From positions 62,001 through 126,000 of the forward strand of contig NZ_AXAP01000004.1 of NCBI RefSeq assembly GCF_000472865.1: a stretch of 64,000 nt of DNA, read 5' to 3'. This document shows positions 1 through 9,600 of the stretch, piece after piece. The stretch comes from Bradyrhizobium elkanii WSM2783. Lineage in GTDB: Bacteria > Pseudomonadota > Alphaproteobacteria > Rhizobiales > Xanthobacteraceae. The translations under genes and the position numbers were made by a program. The stretch's first letter is position 1. Each line of letters opens with the position of its first letter. The notes beneath the pieces are model-generated. The model worked only from the letters and a program-made list of their open reading frames with translations, was not told the origin of the DNA and ran no database searches.

Positions 1-682
1 TCAATGTCTGCGGATCAGTGGCGGGATAGAGGCCGAAGATGCCGCGCCCGCTATGGACTTCCTCGGCGACGAAATCCTCGAATGCGGTCATCTCGAAGGT
101 TTCCTCGGCGATCTCGTCGGCGAGATGCGCGGGGATGACGATGACACCGTCACTGTCCCCGAGGATCACATCGCCGGGGAACACCGGCGCGTCGCCGCAG
201 CCGATCGGGACGTTAATCTCGATCGCGTGGTGCAGCGTCAAATTGGTCGGCGCGCTCGGCCGGTGATGATAGGCGGGAAAGCCGAGCCTGGCGATCTCGG
301 CGGAGTCGCGAAAGCCGCCGTCGGTGACGACGCCGGCAACGCCGCGCTTCATCAGGCGCGTCACCAGGATGGCGCCGGCTGAGGCGGCGCGCGCATCCTT
401 GCGGCTGTCCATCACCAGCACCGCGCCGGGCGGACAATCCTCGATCGCCTTGCGCTGCGGATGTGAACGGTCGCGGAAGACCTCGAGCTTGTTGAGGTCC
501 TCGCGCGCCGGCATGTAGCGCAGCGTGAAGGCTTCGCCGACCATGGTCGGCCGGTCCGGGCTCAAGGGGTGGACGTCCTGGATGCACTGGATGCGGAAGC
601 CGCGCTTGTACAGCGCGGTGGCGACGGTGGCCGTAGAGATGGCTTTCAGCTTGTTGCGGGTGGTGTCGCTGAGTTTGGACAT
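1..682 (-). CDS. RraA-family protein (HMG/CHA aldolase-like), partial
   Basis: About 227 codons are visible, and the frame is still open at the left edge, so the C-terminus is missing. The family fold (RraA / 4-hydroxy-4-methyl-2-oxoglutarate aldolase) is shown by a glycine-rich loop with the motif GVVTDGGFRDSAEI around residues 117-130; R125 and D126 are the conserved Arg-Asp pair. Members either cleave oxoacids with a divalent metal or modulate RNase E. Its place downstream of a dehydratase and a solute importer favours an aldolase or lyase role in catabolism over an RNase regulator (inference). The start ATG at 682 gives MSKLSD. It is the last visible gene of the leftward operon and is separated from the dehydratase by a palindromic repeat. 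Confidence 0.85.
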   Translation of the reverse strand, partial: MSKLSDTTRNKLKAISTATVATALYKRGFRIQCIQDVHPLSPDRPTMVGEAFTLRYMPAREDLNKLEVFRDRSHPQRKAIEDCPPGAVLVMDSRKDARAASAGAILVTRLMKRGVAGVVTDGGFRDSAEIARLGFPAYHHRPSAPTNLTLHHAIEINVPIGCGDAPVFPGDVILGDSDGVIVIPAHLADEIAEETFEMTAFEDFVAEEVHSGRGIFGLYPATDPQTL

Positions 683-721
683 GTGAACTGCTCCTTCGTC
701 ATTCCGGGAGAGATGCTGCGG

Positions 722-836
722 CTCCCTCTCCCGCTTGCGGGAGAGGGCTGGGGTGAGGGTTCTCTCCACGAGTCCCCCAGCGGAGAGAGCCCTCACCCGG
801 CGCTATGCGCCGACCTCTCCCGCAAGCGGGAGAGGT
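722..836. repeat. intergenic palindromic repeat (CTCTCCCGC family)
   Basis: Two copies of the same hairpin, CTCTCCCGC/GCGGGAGAG, lie at about 724-745 and 815-836. They flank a GGGTGAGGG...CCCTCACCC inverted pair, so the element can fold as one long structure. It lies between the dehydratase and the RraA-family gene and may affect stability of the operon transcript. A related element lies at 36330-36500. Confidence 0.75.
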
Positions 837-846
837 GAAAAAAGAG

Positions 847-2592
847 TTAATAAATCGACGGCTCATCGACCGGCTTGCCGAAGCCGGTTTCAAGAAAATC
901 GAAATCGCAGCCTTCGTTGGCCTGCTTGATGTGGCGCGTGAACATCCAGCCATAGCCGCGCTCGTAGCGGCGCTCCGGCGGCTTCCAGGCGGCGCGGCGA
1001 CGTACGAGCTCTTCCTGCGGCACATCGAGGGTGATGCTGCGGGCGGCGACGTCAAGGGTGATAAGATCGCCGTTCTGCACAAGCGCGAACGGACCGCCAA
1101 TATAGGCTTCAGGCGCGACATGCAGGATGCAGGCGCCATAGCTGGTGCCGCTCATCCGCGCGTCCGAGATCCGCACCATGTCGCGCACGCCCTGCTTCAC
1201 GAGTTTTGTGGGGATCGGCAGCATGCCCCATTCCGGCATGCCCGGACCGCCCTGCGGCCCCGCATTGCGCAGGATCAGCACATGATCGGCCGTCACATCC
1301 AGATCGGGATCGTCGACCGCCTTCTTCATGGAGGGGTAATCGTCGAACACCAGCGCCGGGCCGGAATGCTTCAGGAAGCGCGGATCGCAGGCGCTGGGCT
1401 TGATCACGCAGCCGTCGGGCGCGAGATTGCCCTTGAGCACCGCGAGCGCACCCTCCTTGTAGATCGGGTTGGCGACGCTGCGGATGACATCGTCGTTGTG
1501 GACTTCGGCGCGGGCGATATTCTCCCCCAGCGTCTTGCCGGTCACGGTCAGGCAGTCGAGATGCAGATGATCCTTGATCTGGCTCATCAGCGCCGGCAAG
1601 CCGCCGGCGTAGAAGAAATCCTCCATCAGATAGAGATCGCCACTCGGGCGGACATTGGCGATCACAGGCACCTCGCGGCTCGCCCTCTCGAAATCGTCGA
1701 GGGAGATGTCCTGGCCGGCGCGGCGGGCCTGCGCGATCAGATGGATGATCGCGTTGGTCGAGCAGCCCATCGCCATCGCCACCGTGATCGCGTTCTCGAA
1801 CGCCTTCCGGGTCTGGATCTGTTGCGGGGTCAGATCCTCCCAGACCATCTCGACGACGCGGCGGCCGCATTCGGAGGCCATGCGGATGTGACCGGCATCC
1901 GCGGCCGGAATCGAGGAAGCGCCCGGCAGCGTCATGCCGATGGATTCGGCGATGGCGGTCATGGTGGAGGCGGTGCCCATGGTCATGCAGGTGCCGTAGC
2001 TGCGGGCGATGCCGGCTTCCATGTCGACCCAGTCATCATCGGAAATCTTGCCGGCACGCCGCTCATCCCAATATTTCCAGGCGTCCGATCCCGAGCCCAG
2101 CGTGCGGCCCTTCCAGTTGCCGCGCAGCATCGGACCGGCCGGAAGATAGATCGTGGGCAGGTTCATGGAGGTGGCGGCGAGCAACAGCGCCGGCGTGGTC
2201 TTGTCGCAGCCGCCCATCAGCACGACGCCGTCGACCGGATGGCCGCGCAGCAATTCTTCCGCGTCCATCGCCAGCATGTTGCGATAGAGCATGGTGGTCG
2301 GCTTCAGGAACGATTCCGACAGCGACAGCGCCGGCAGTTCCATCGGAAAGCCGCCGGCCATCAACACGCCGCGCTTGACGTCGTCGACGCGGCTCTTGAA
2401 ATGCATGTGACAGGGCTGGGCGTCCGACCAGGTGTTGATGATCGCAATCACCGGCCGGTCCTTCCATTCCTCCGGCGCGTAGCCCATCTGCATGGCGCGC
2501 GAGCGGTGGCCGAAGGCCCTGAGATCATCGGGCGCGAACCAGCGCGCGCTGCGGAGCTGGTCGGGGCGCTTCTTCTTGCTTTTGTCGCTCAT
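847..2592 (-). CDS. IlvD/Edd-family dehydratase (sugar-acid or dihydroxy-acid dehydratase)
   Basis: A 581-residue protein of the IlvD/Edd family, which removes water from dihydroxy acids or aldonic acids with an Fe-S cluster. Family landmarks are the GGCDKTTPALLLAA segment with a cluster cysteine, the CMTMGTASTM segment, and SDARMSGTSYG near the C-terminus. The start is taken at 2592 (MSDKSK) because it overlaps the stop of the upstream permease gene as ATGA, which indicates translational coupling; a longer in-frame reading from 2607 exists. The partners (ABC importer, RraA-like protein, GntR regulator) resemble a sugar-acid catabolic operon rather than branched-chain amino acid synthesis. 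The substrate cannot be named from sequence. Confidence 0.9.
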   Translation of the reverse strand: MSDKSKKKRPDQLRSARWFAPDDLRAFGHRSRAMQMGYAPEEWKDRPVIAIINTWSDAQPCHMHFKSRVDDVKRGVLMAGGFPMELPALSLSESFLKPTTMLYRNMLAMDAEELLRGHPVDGVVLMGGCDKTTPALLLAATSMNLPTIYLPAGPMLRGNWKGRTLGSGSDAWKYWDERRAGKISDDDWVDMEAGIARSYGTCMTMGTASTMTAIAESIGMTLPGASSIPAADAGHIRMASECGRRVVEMVWEDLTPQQIQTRKAFENAITVAMAMGCSTNAIIHLIAQARRAGQDISLDDFERASREVPVIANVRPSGDLYLMEDFFYAGGLPALMSQIKDHLHLDCLTVTGKTLGENIARAEVHNDDVIRSVANPIYKEGALAVLKGNLAPDGCVIKPSACDPRFLKHSGPALVFDDYPSMKKAVDDPDLDVTADHVLILRNAGPQGGPGMPEWGMLPIPTKLVKQGVRDMVRISDARMSGTSYGACILHVAPEAYIGGPFALVQNGDLITLDVAARSITLDVPQEELVRRRAAWKPPERRYERGYGWMFTRHIKQANEGCDFDFLETGFGKPVDEPSIY

Positions 2593-3452
2593 GTCTGGGT
2601 GCCCCACTTCTGGACCGTGTTCCGCTCGATGGTGCGGAAGATCAGGTTTTCGACGATCAGGCCGATGATGATCACCGTCAATAATCCGGCGAACACGGCG
2701 GGAATGTCGAGCAGGTTGCGGTTCTCAAAGATGTACCAGCCGAGCCCGCCCTGTCCCGACGACACGCCGAACACCAGTTCGGCGGCGATCAAGGTGCGCC
2801 AGGCAAAGGCCCAACCGATCTTCAGCCCGGTCAGGATCGAACTGAAAGCCGCGGGGATCAGGATGCGCGCCACATAGGGTAGTCCGCGCAGGCCATAATT
2901 GCGGCCGACCATGCGCAGCGTGTTGGATACGCTCTTGAAACCGGCATGGGTGTTGAGCGCCACCGGCCAGAGAACGGAATGAATCAGCACGAACACAAGA
3001 CTGCCATTGCCAAGCCCGAACCAGATCAGTGCAAGCGGCAAGAGCGCAATCGCCGGCAACGGGTTGAACATCGCCGTAACAGTCTCGAGGAAATCCGTGC
3101 CGATGCGGGTCGAGATCGCGAGGATGGTCAAGATCGAGGCCAGGGCGATGCCAGCGGAATAACCCATGAACAGTACTTTTAGCGACGCCCAGGCCCGCAT
3201 CGGGATGGTGCCGTCGCGCACCTTCTCGAACATGGTGACGACGGTGTCATGGAAGGTCGGGAACAACAGGGGATTGTCGAGCCACAGACCGTAAGCTTCC
3301 CACGCTGCCGCCAGGAAGACAATGATGAGCCCCTTGCGCACAAAGCCGTCGTCCCAGAGCAGCTCCCACACACTCAGCTTGCGCTCGACCTCGCCTGCGG
3401 CCGGCGCGGCCACTGCATTGCTCTCGCGCAGCAGGATCGTTGCTTCTCCCAT
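2589..3452 (-). CDS. ABC transporter permease, SsuC/TauC type
   Basis: A 287-residue inner-membrane permease of the binding-protein-dependent family. It has about six hydrophobic segments and the EAA-type cytoplasmic loop near residues 190-215, which contacts the ATPase. The soluble N-terminus of about 35 residues is typical of SsuC/TauC-like permeases. It sits between the ATPase gene (11 bp away) and the dehydratase (4-bp overlap), so the three are cotranslated. The partner binding protein is NMT1/SsuA-like, which places the importer among those for sulfonates, nitrate, pyrimidine precursors or other small organic anions; the adjoining enzymes favour an organic acid (inference). Confidence 0.9.
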   Translation of the reverse strand: MGEATILLRESNAVAAPAAGEVERKLSVWELLWDDGFVRKGLIIVFLAAAWEAYGLWLDNPLLFPTFHDTVVTMFEKVRDGTIPMRAWASLKVLFMGYSAGIALASILTILAISTRIGTDFLETVTAMFNPLPAIALLPLALIWFGLGNGSLVFVLIHSVLWPVALNTHAGFKSVSNTLRMVGRNYGLRGLPYVARILIPAAFSSILTGLKIGWAFAWRTLIAAELVFGVSSGQGGLGWYIFENRNLLDIPAVFAGLLTVIIIGLIVENLIFRTIERNTVQKWGTQT

Positions 3453-3463
3453 CGCGCCTCTCC

Positions 3464-4228
3464 TCAGTGTGCGGTTGCCGGCTCAGCGAACAGCAGATCG
3501 TGGATCTGCTTCTCCAGCCGTGCAGCGCTGCCGTCTTCGCTGGAGACGCGGTCGACGTCAACGACTTCGGCCTTCACCCGCCCCGGATGCGGCGACAGCA
3601 GCAGGATGCGGTTGCCGATCTTGATAGCTTCCGCGATTGAATGGGTGACGAACAGCACGGTGAACTTGGTCTCAGACCAGAGCTGCAGCAATTCGTCCTG
3701 GCAAGTCCGACGCGTCAGCGCGTCGAGCGCCGCGAACGGCTCGTCCATCAGCAGAATGTCCGGCTCCATCGCCATGCCGCGCGCGATCGCGACGCGTTGC
3801 TTCATGCCGCCAGACAGCGTATGCGGATAGCTATCGACCACGCGAGTCAGCCCGACCTTCTCGATATAGGCCCGAGCCTTCTCCTCGGCTTTCTTGCGAG
3901 GCAGCCGCCGCGCGGTCAGGAGCGGAAACATCACATTCTCCAGCACGGTTTTCCACGGCAGGAGTTGATCGAACTCCTGGAAGATCATCATCCGATCGGC
4001 GCCCGGCTCGACGATCTCGCGGCCATCAATCCGCATCTTGCCCTCGCTGGGCCGCAAGTAGCCGCCGACCGCCTTCAGCAGCGTGGATTTGCCGCAGCCG
4101 GACGGCCCGAGCAGCACGAAGCGATCGGAGCGATCGACCGTGAAGGAGACGCGTTCGGTCGCTGTGATGACCGCGTTCGACGTCTTGTAGCGCAGCGTCA
4201 CATCGGAGACGTCAAGGAGCGGCGCCAT
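3464..4228 (-). CDS. ABC transporter ATP-binding protein, SsuB/TauB type
   Basis: A 254-residue ATPase. Walker A is GPSGCGKST, the signature is LSGGMKQR, and Walker B is DILLMDEPF followed by the D-loop AALD. The switch histidine lies in FVTHSI. It energises the adjacent permease. Gene order binding protein, ATPase, permease is the usual one for NMT1/SsuABC-type importers, and the 4-bp gap from the upstream binding-protein gene indicates one transcript. Confidence 0.93.
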   Translation of the reverse strand: MAPLLDVSDVTLRYKTSNAVITATERVSFTVDRSDRFVLLGPSGCGKSTLLKAVGGYLRPSEGKMRIDGREIVEPGADRMMIFQEFDQLLPWKTVLENVMFPLLTARRLPRKKAEEKARAYIEKVGLTRVVDSYPHTLSGGMKQRVAIARGMAMEPDILLMDEPFAALDALTRRTCQDELLQLWSETKFTVLFVTHSIAEAIKIGNRILLLSPHPGRVKAEVVDVDRVSSEDGSAARLEKQIHDLLFAEPATAH

Positions 4229-4232
4229 GGGA

Positions 4233-5249
4233 TCAACTGCCCTTCAGGTCATGCGCGACCGGCAGGTAATAGTCGGTCCACGCCTTGGGCTGCGTCTTCA
4301 GCGTGCCCGCCTTGAAGAGATGGTTGGCGAATTTCATGGTGCCCTGCGGCTCCAGATTCCACTCCATCATGCCGGGCTCCTTCAGCCAGGCCAGCAGATC
4401 TTCAACTGACGTCTTGTCGCCAGTGATCTCCTTGTAGATTTCGACCGCGAGCTTGGGATCGCTTCGGATCAGGTCATGCGCTTCCTTGGTCGCCAGCCGC
4501 ACGGCCTGGATGATTTTTGGATTGGCGTCGGCGAATTTCGTCGTGGTGAAGAATTGCGCCTGGCTAAGCGGGCCACCCATCACGTCAGGCGAGTTCAGCA
4601 CGACATGCGCGCCCGGCACATTCTTCAGCTCAAGGAAGGTGTAGGGAGGGATCGAGAAATGACTGCGCACCTCATGCTGCGGATTGGACATTGCGGCATA
4701 GGCATCGGGGTGGCCGAGCTGCACGGTGTTGGAATCGAGCTTCGACCATTGATCCGAGCCGAACAACTCGCCGGCCGCGATCTGCAGCACGATGGCCTGC
4801 GTCGAGACCTTCACGGTCGGCAACGCGATTTTATCGTTCGGCCCAAAATCCTTCAGCGACTTGATGTTGGGATCGCGGCTGATCAGCGTCATCAGCTGCG
4901 CGGAAGTGGCGACAATGCCTTTCACGCCGCCGCGGGTCCGATCCCACAGCAGCAAGAGATTGCCGGTGCCGGTATTGAGGATGTCGACGCCGCCCGCAAG
5001 CAGCGCATCGGTCTGCGCGCCGCCGCTGGAGAATGTCAGCCATTTGGTGGTGATGCCGGGCACGCCAAGCGCTGCGGCGTGTTTCTCGATCAGCTTCTGC
5101 TTCTCGATAATGTGGCTCGGAATATAGAAAATACCCGGCTGCCGCGACAAGGCGATTTCCGTCTTTTGCTGCGCCAGTGCCGCCGGTCCCTGCAGTAAAC
5201 CAAACGCCACGGCGGCGCCCGCAAGCGTCCGCCACATCATCCTGTTCAT
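4233..5249 (-). CDS. NMT1/SsuA-family substrate-binding protein
   Basis: A 338-residue periplasmic binding protein with a clear Sec signal peptide: basic start MNRMMWR, hydrophobic core, and probable cleavage after ALAQ near residue 27. The fold is that of NMT1/THI5-like and SsuA proteins. It is the first gene of the leftward operon, immediately followed by its ATPase and permease. The ligand is unknown; the downstream dehydratase and RraA-like gene make a hydroxylated organic or sugar acid plausible. A strong purine-rich ribosome site (AGAGGAAG on the minus strand) precedes the start. Confidence 0.9.
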   Translation of the reverse strand: MNRMMWRTLAGAAVAFGLLQGPAALAQQKTEIALSRQPGIFYIPSHIIEKQKLIEKHAAALGVPGITTKWLTFSSGGAQTDALLAGGVDILNTGTGNLLLLWDRTRGGVKGIVATSAQLMTLISRDPNIKSLKDFGPNDKIALPTVKVSTQAIVLQIAAGELFGSDQWSKLDSNTVQLGHPDAYAAMSNPQHEVRSHFSIPPYTFLELKNVPGAHVVLNSPDVMGGPLSQAQFFTTTKFADANPKIIQAVRLATKEAHDLIRSDPKLAVEIYKEITGDKTSVEDLLAWLKEPGMMEWNLEPQGTMKFANHLFKAGTLKTQPKAWTDYYLPVAHDLKGS

Positions 5250-5515
5250 TACGCGCTTCCTCTCAGGGTTGCGGATTGACCACTAGCCTCGAAAAGGACG
5301 ATGCGCAGGCCGACCCGACGACCCTTTCGGGGAAGGCTGATACGGCTGGGGGGATGAGCGAAGCAGTACGCCCAGCCGCTGCGCCGGGGTAGTGGCGACA
5401 GCATGCACACAAGGAAAGCGTACGCAACACGGGAGGCCCCACGACGTGGTCAGGGATGATCAACCGGACGCCCGCGAGGGACAGGCCGGGCGCCGTGGGG
5501 ATGCGTGTGGAAATG

Positions 5516-5531
5516 CACTAATGTATTAGTG
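5516..5531. promoter_or_regulatory. candidate GntR operator (16-bp palindrome)
   Basis: CACTAAT-GT-ATTAGTG has perfect 7-bp arms around a 2-bp centre. It lies in the 321-bp divergent intergenic region, 40 bp before the start of the GntR gene and about 270 bp before the importer operon. FCD-type GntR dimers bind short palindromes of this size, so autoregulation and control of the operon are likely (inference). The remainder of 5250-5570 holds no recognisable gene. Confidence 0.6.
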
Positions 5532-5570
5532 ATCGTTGGCAAGCCTCTCGCGGGCGTAACGGCAATTCAA

Positions 5571-6290
5571 ATGGATCCACCGGTCATCGGCCAGCGTCGT
5601 GTCGTCCCGCGATCGAGCGGGCTGCTCGATCGCGACCGTCAGGCGGCGCCGCAAGTGTTTGAGCGCCTGCGCGGCATGATCATCGCGCTGGAACTGCCGC
5701 CGGGCTCACCGTTGTCGCGCGCCGCGCTGGCAGAACAGTTCGGGGTGTCCTCGACGCCTATCCGCGACGCGCTGAAGCGGCTCGAGGAGGAAGGTCTCGT
5801 CGAGGTGTTCCCGCAATACGCGACGGTCGTCAGCCGGATCGACCTGCGCCGCGCGCAGCAGGCACATTTCCTGCGCCAGGCGGTCGAGCTGGAGATCGTG
5901 CGCGTGCTCGCGCTGCAACCGGACGATGCGCTCGTCGCCGAGCTCAACTCCACCATCGCGCGGCAACAGCAGTTTGCAAAGGCCGGCGCGTTCGAGAAAT
6001 TCATGGCCGCCGACAACGAGTTCCACGCGCAGCTATACGAGGCCGCCGACAAGCAGGAAATCTGGACCCTCATCCGCAGCCGCAGCGGCCATATCGACAG
6101 GTTGCGCCGGCTGCATCTGCCCTCGCCCGGCAAGGCGCAGGATATCGTCCGCCATCACAAGCTGATCGCCAAGGCTATCGCCGGCGGCGAGCCGGAGGAA
6201 GCGCAAAAACATCTGCGAACCCATTTGTCGCGGACGCTGAGCGAGCTCGCGCAGATTCGCGCGCGGCATCCGCACTATTTCAGCGACTAG
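5571..6290 (+). CDS. GntR-family transcriptional regulator (FCD subfamily)
   Basis: A 239-residue regulator. An N-terminal winged helix spans roughly residues 25-90, with the GntR signature LAEQFGVSSTPIRDALKRL. An all-helical FCD ligand-binding domain follows, with the metal-site residues D and H of DNEFHAQLYE and H in RHHKLIAKAI. The ATG at 5571 is preferred; a GTG at 5505 would place the candidate operator inside the coding region. It is transcribed away from the importer-dehydratase-RraA operon and is the likely regulator of that operon, responding to a carboxylic acid. Confidence 0.9.
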   Translation: MDPPVIGQRRVVPRSSGLLDRDRQAAPQVFERLRGMIIALELPPGSPLSRAALAEQFGVSSTPIRDALKRLEEEGLVEVFPQYATVVSRIDLRRAQQAHFLRQAVELEIVRVLALQPDDALVAELNSTIARQQQFAKAGAFEKFMAADNEFHAQLYEAADKQEIWTLIRSRSGHIDRLRRLHLPSPGKAQDIVRHHKLIAKAIAGGEPEEAQKHLRTHLSRTLSELAQIRARHPHYFSD

Positions 6291-6388
6291 AGCTTCGGTC
6301 CTGATGGAATCAGAACCGAAGCTCCAGGTTTTGTTTTGACGCGTTTTCTTCACGCGAACCGGTGGCCACTTCGCTCGAAAACGCTCTA
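6291..6388. repeat. palindromic repeat family A (AGCTTCGGTTCTGAT)
   Basis: An inverted repeat AGCTTCGGTCCTGAT...ATCAGAACCGAAGCT is followed by the conserved tail GACGCGTTTTCTTCACGCG and CGCTTCGCTCGAAAACGCTCTA. Other copies are at 16342-16450, 17933-18069 and, without the left hairpin, 25661-25729. It starts immediately after the GntR stop codon and may act as a 3' structure. Confidence 0.85.
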
Positions 6389-6411
6389 ATGCGCGGCGCG
6401 CAGGCGTCGAA

Positions 6412-6534
6412 CCGACTTTTCTTCAAATCGTCATCCCGCTTCGGCTCTTTGTATGAGCATGATCTCCGCGCAAACGCTTTTGCGTTTGTCGCGAGCGAAA
6501 AACCGATTTCCACTTTTCCGGATCATGCTCTAGC
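6412..6534. repeat. palindromic repeat family B (GAGCATGATC)
   Basis: The element has outer arms GAGCATGATC...GATCATGCTC and an inner stem AAACGCTTTTGCGTTT. An adjoining segment ACTTTTCTTCAAATCGTCATCCCG is shared with the copy at 40939-41069. Further copies are at 10921-11027, 49513-49571 and 58279-58381. Elements of this kind are widely dispersed in Bradyrhizobium genomes (general knowledge). Confidence 0.85.
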
Positions 6535-6602
6535 ATCGGCCACCCGGGCCATGGTGACACCCCGTCGCATGGTCCGGACAGAGGAAGGCCGCGACCGCAC
6601 AG

Positions 6603-9600
6603 ATGACGCTCACAACCAGACTCGCCATCGCCATGATTGCGCTGGTTGCGATCACAGTGGGCGCGGTCGCGTGGCTGAGCCATCGCAGCCTGGAACAGGA
6701 GATCGTGCCGCGCGTGCTCGATCGGATCGAGGCGCATTCGCGCTTCGTCGCGGGCGACCTGGCCACCTATACCGACAGCGCGCGCGCCGACATCGTGATC
6801 TTTCGCGATTTTGCCGCGGTGATCGGAATGATGCGGGCTCGTCTCAACGACGGAACGGACCCGGTCGATCATGTCGGCGAGGCGGTGTGGCGCGAGCGGC
6901 TGGAAGGCCGCCTCGCCGCGCAGCTTGCGATCAAGCCGGCTTACGCGCAGCTGCGCTATATCGGCGTCGCCGATGGCGGGCACGAGATCGTCCGCGTCGA
7001 CCGTTCGGGGCCGCATGGCGCCGTTCGCGCCGTGCCGGAAGCAGAGCTGCAGCGCGCCGGCGACGCGCCCTATGTCCGCGACACGCTCGCGCTTGGCGTC
7101 GGCGGAATCTATGTCTCGCCGGTCGAACTGGACAAGGATGCCGGCGCGGCGCAGCCGGCGCCGATCCTGCGGGTGGCGACGCCGGTGCCGGCGACCGACG
7201 GCAAGCCGTTCGGGATCATCCTGATCGAGATCGACATGCGCAGCGAGTTGGACCGCGCGCGAAACTCCGTACGGCAGGGCGAAACGGCCTATGTGGTCGA
7301 CGGCAGAGGCAACTACCTCGTCCATCCCGACCGCACGCGCGAATTCGGCGGGCAGACAGGATCGGGAGCCGACTGGCGGCGCGACTTCCCCTATCTGGCG
7401 TCGGCGCAGGGGACCACGCAGGGCTTCTCGCGCATGGTCGAAGGCGCGGGCGGACGGCCGAACGGCGTCGCGCTGGCGCCCGCGCTGCTGGTCGACAATC
7501 AATGGATCGCGGTGATCGAGACGGTTCCGAACGCGGTGTTCATGGCGCCGGCGGCGACGATCCGCAACAGCTCGATCGTGGTCGGCCTGCTCGCCGTGCT
7601 GGCCGCGGCGGGACTGGCGATCCTGATCGCGAGATCGCTGATGCGGCCGATCCGGCAATTGACGGCGGCGGTCGAGAGCGTCGCACAAAAGGGCACGGAC
7701 GCCATTCCGGTCGACGCGCCGGGCGAGACCGGCGTGCTGGCGCGCGCCTTCGTGCGCGTGATCAGTGAGGTGAATGCCAAGACGGTTGCGCTCGAGCGCG
7801 AGGTGGTCGAACATCTGCGGACCGAAGCCGCGCGCGACCGCCTCGCCGGGCGCGAGCGCCTGTTCAGCGCCGCGGTCGAATCCGCCAACGACGCCGTCAT
7901 CACGGAGTCGCTGGACGGCACCGTCACCGGCTGGAATCCGGCCGCGGAGCGCCTGTTCGGCTACACCGCGACTGAGGCGGTGGGCCGGCACATCTCGCTG
8001 ATCGTGCCGCCCGAGCGCGCCGCGGAGACCGACGACGTGCTGCGCCGGATCGGCTGGGGCGAAACGATCGCAAATAACGAGACCGTGCGCCTGCGCAAGG
8101 ACGGCACGCTGGTCGAGGTCGCGCTCTCGATCTCGCCGATCAAGTCGGCATCCGGCGCCATCATCGGCATCTGCAAGACCGCGCGCGACATGACCGAAAG
8201 CCGCAAGGCGCAGGAAAATTTGCTCGAGAGCGAGCAACTGGCGCGCGGCATCATCAACAGCGCGCTCGACGCCTTCGTGCAGATCGATCAGAAGGGCATC
8301 ATCCGCTACTGGAATCCGCAAGCCGAGAGCCTATTCGGATGGCCCCGCGACGAGGCGCTCGGCAAGAACGTGTTCGAGCTGCTCGGGCGGCCGGACGGCC
8401 CACTCAAGGCAGCGCTGGGGGCCTTCCTGCACTCAGGCGGCGTCCAGTTGCAACAACCGCGCCGCGAGGTGCAGGCACGGCGGCGCGACGGCACCGAGTT
8501 CACCGCGGAACTGAGCATCGCCGCGCTGAAGACCCGCGACGGTTTCGTGTTCAACGGCTTCGTCCGCGATCTCACCGACAAGATCGCCGCCGAAGAGCGC
8601 ATGAGGCAGGCCGAGAAGATGGAAGCCGTCGGCCAGCTCACCGGCGGCATCGCGCATGATTTCAACAATATCCTCACCGTCATCACCGGCACGATCGAGA
8701 TCCTGGCCGATGCGGTTAAGACCGAGCCGCAGCTTGCCGCGATCACCAAGATGATCGACGAGGCGGCCGCGCGCGGTGCCGAACTCACGCAGCATCTCCT
8801 TGCATTCGCCCGCAAGCAGCCGCTCGACCCGCGCGAGATCGACGTCAATCTCCTGATCGTCGAGACCACCAAGCTATTGCAGCGAACGCTCGGCGAGCAT
8901 GTCGAAATCGAATCGATCTTCGAGGACGAGACCTGCCTTGCCATCGTCGATCCCAACCAGCTCGTTACCGCGATCCTCAACCTCGCGCTCAACGCCCGCG
9001 ATGCGATGCCTGATGGCGGCAAGCTCGTGCTCGAGACGGGAACCCTGTTCCTCGACGAAACCTACGCGAGACTGCAGGGCGACGTGCGGCCGGGGCGCTA
9101 TGCGATGATCGCGGTGAGCGACACCGGCACCGGAATTCCCTCCGACATCATCGACAAGGTGTTCAATCCGTTCTTCACCTCGAAGGGGCCCGGCAAGGGC
9201 ACCGGGCTCGGCCTCAGCATGGTCTATGGCTTCATCAAGCAGTCGGCGGGGCACATCAAGATCTACAGCGAGGAAGGCCACGGCACCACGGTCAAGATGT
9301 ACTTGCCGCCTGCGACCAGCGCCACGGCCATGATCGAGCCGACGCTCACGGCGAAACTGCAGGGCGGCAACGAAACCATCCTCGTCGTCGAGGACGACAA
9401 GCTGGTGCGCGACTATGTGCTGACGCAATTGCACTCGCTCGGCTATGTCACGCTGGATGCCGCAAACGCTGCCGACGCGCTCGCCATCACCCGCGCCGGC
9501 AAACCGTTCGACCTCTTGTTCACCGACGTGATCATGCCCGGCATGAACGGCCGCCAGCTAGCGGAAGAGATCCACAAGCTGAAGCCCGACGTGAAGGTGC

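Noticed and set aside
805..2877. Long rightward reading frame of about 690 codons opposite the dehydratase
   Set aside because: It is antisense to a clear IlvD/Edd gene and extends into the permease gene; His/Arg/Gly-rich composition is typical of a high-GC antisense shadow.
5250..5300. TPP-riboswitch-like CTGAGA before the NMT1-type binding protein gene
   Set aside because: Only the CTGAGA hexamer is present; the partner segments of the THI element are missing, and the bases form part of the ribosome site.
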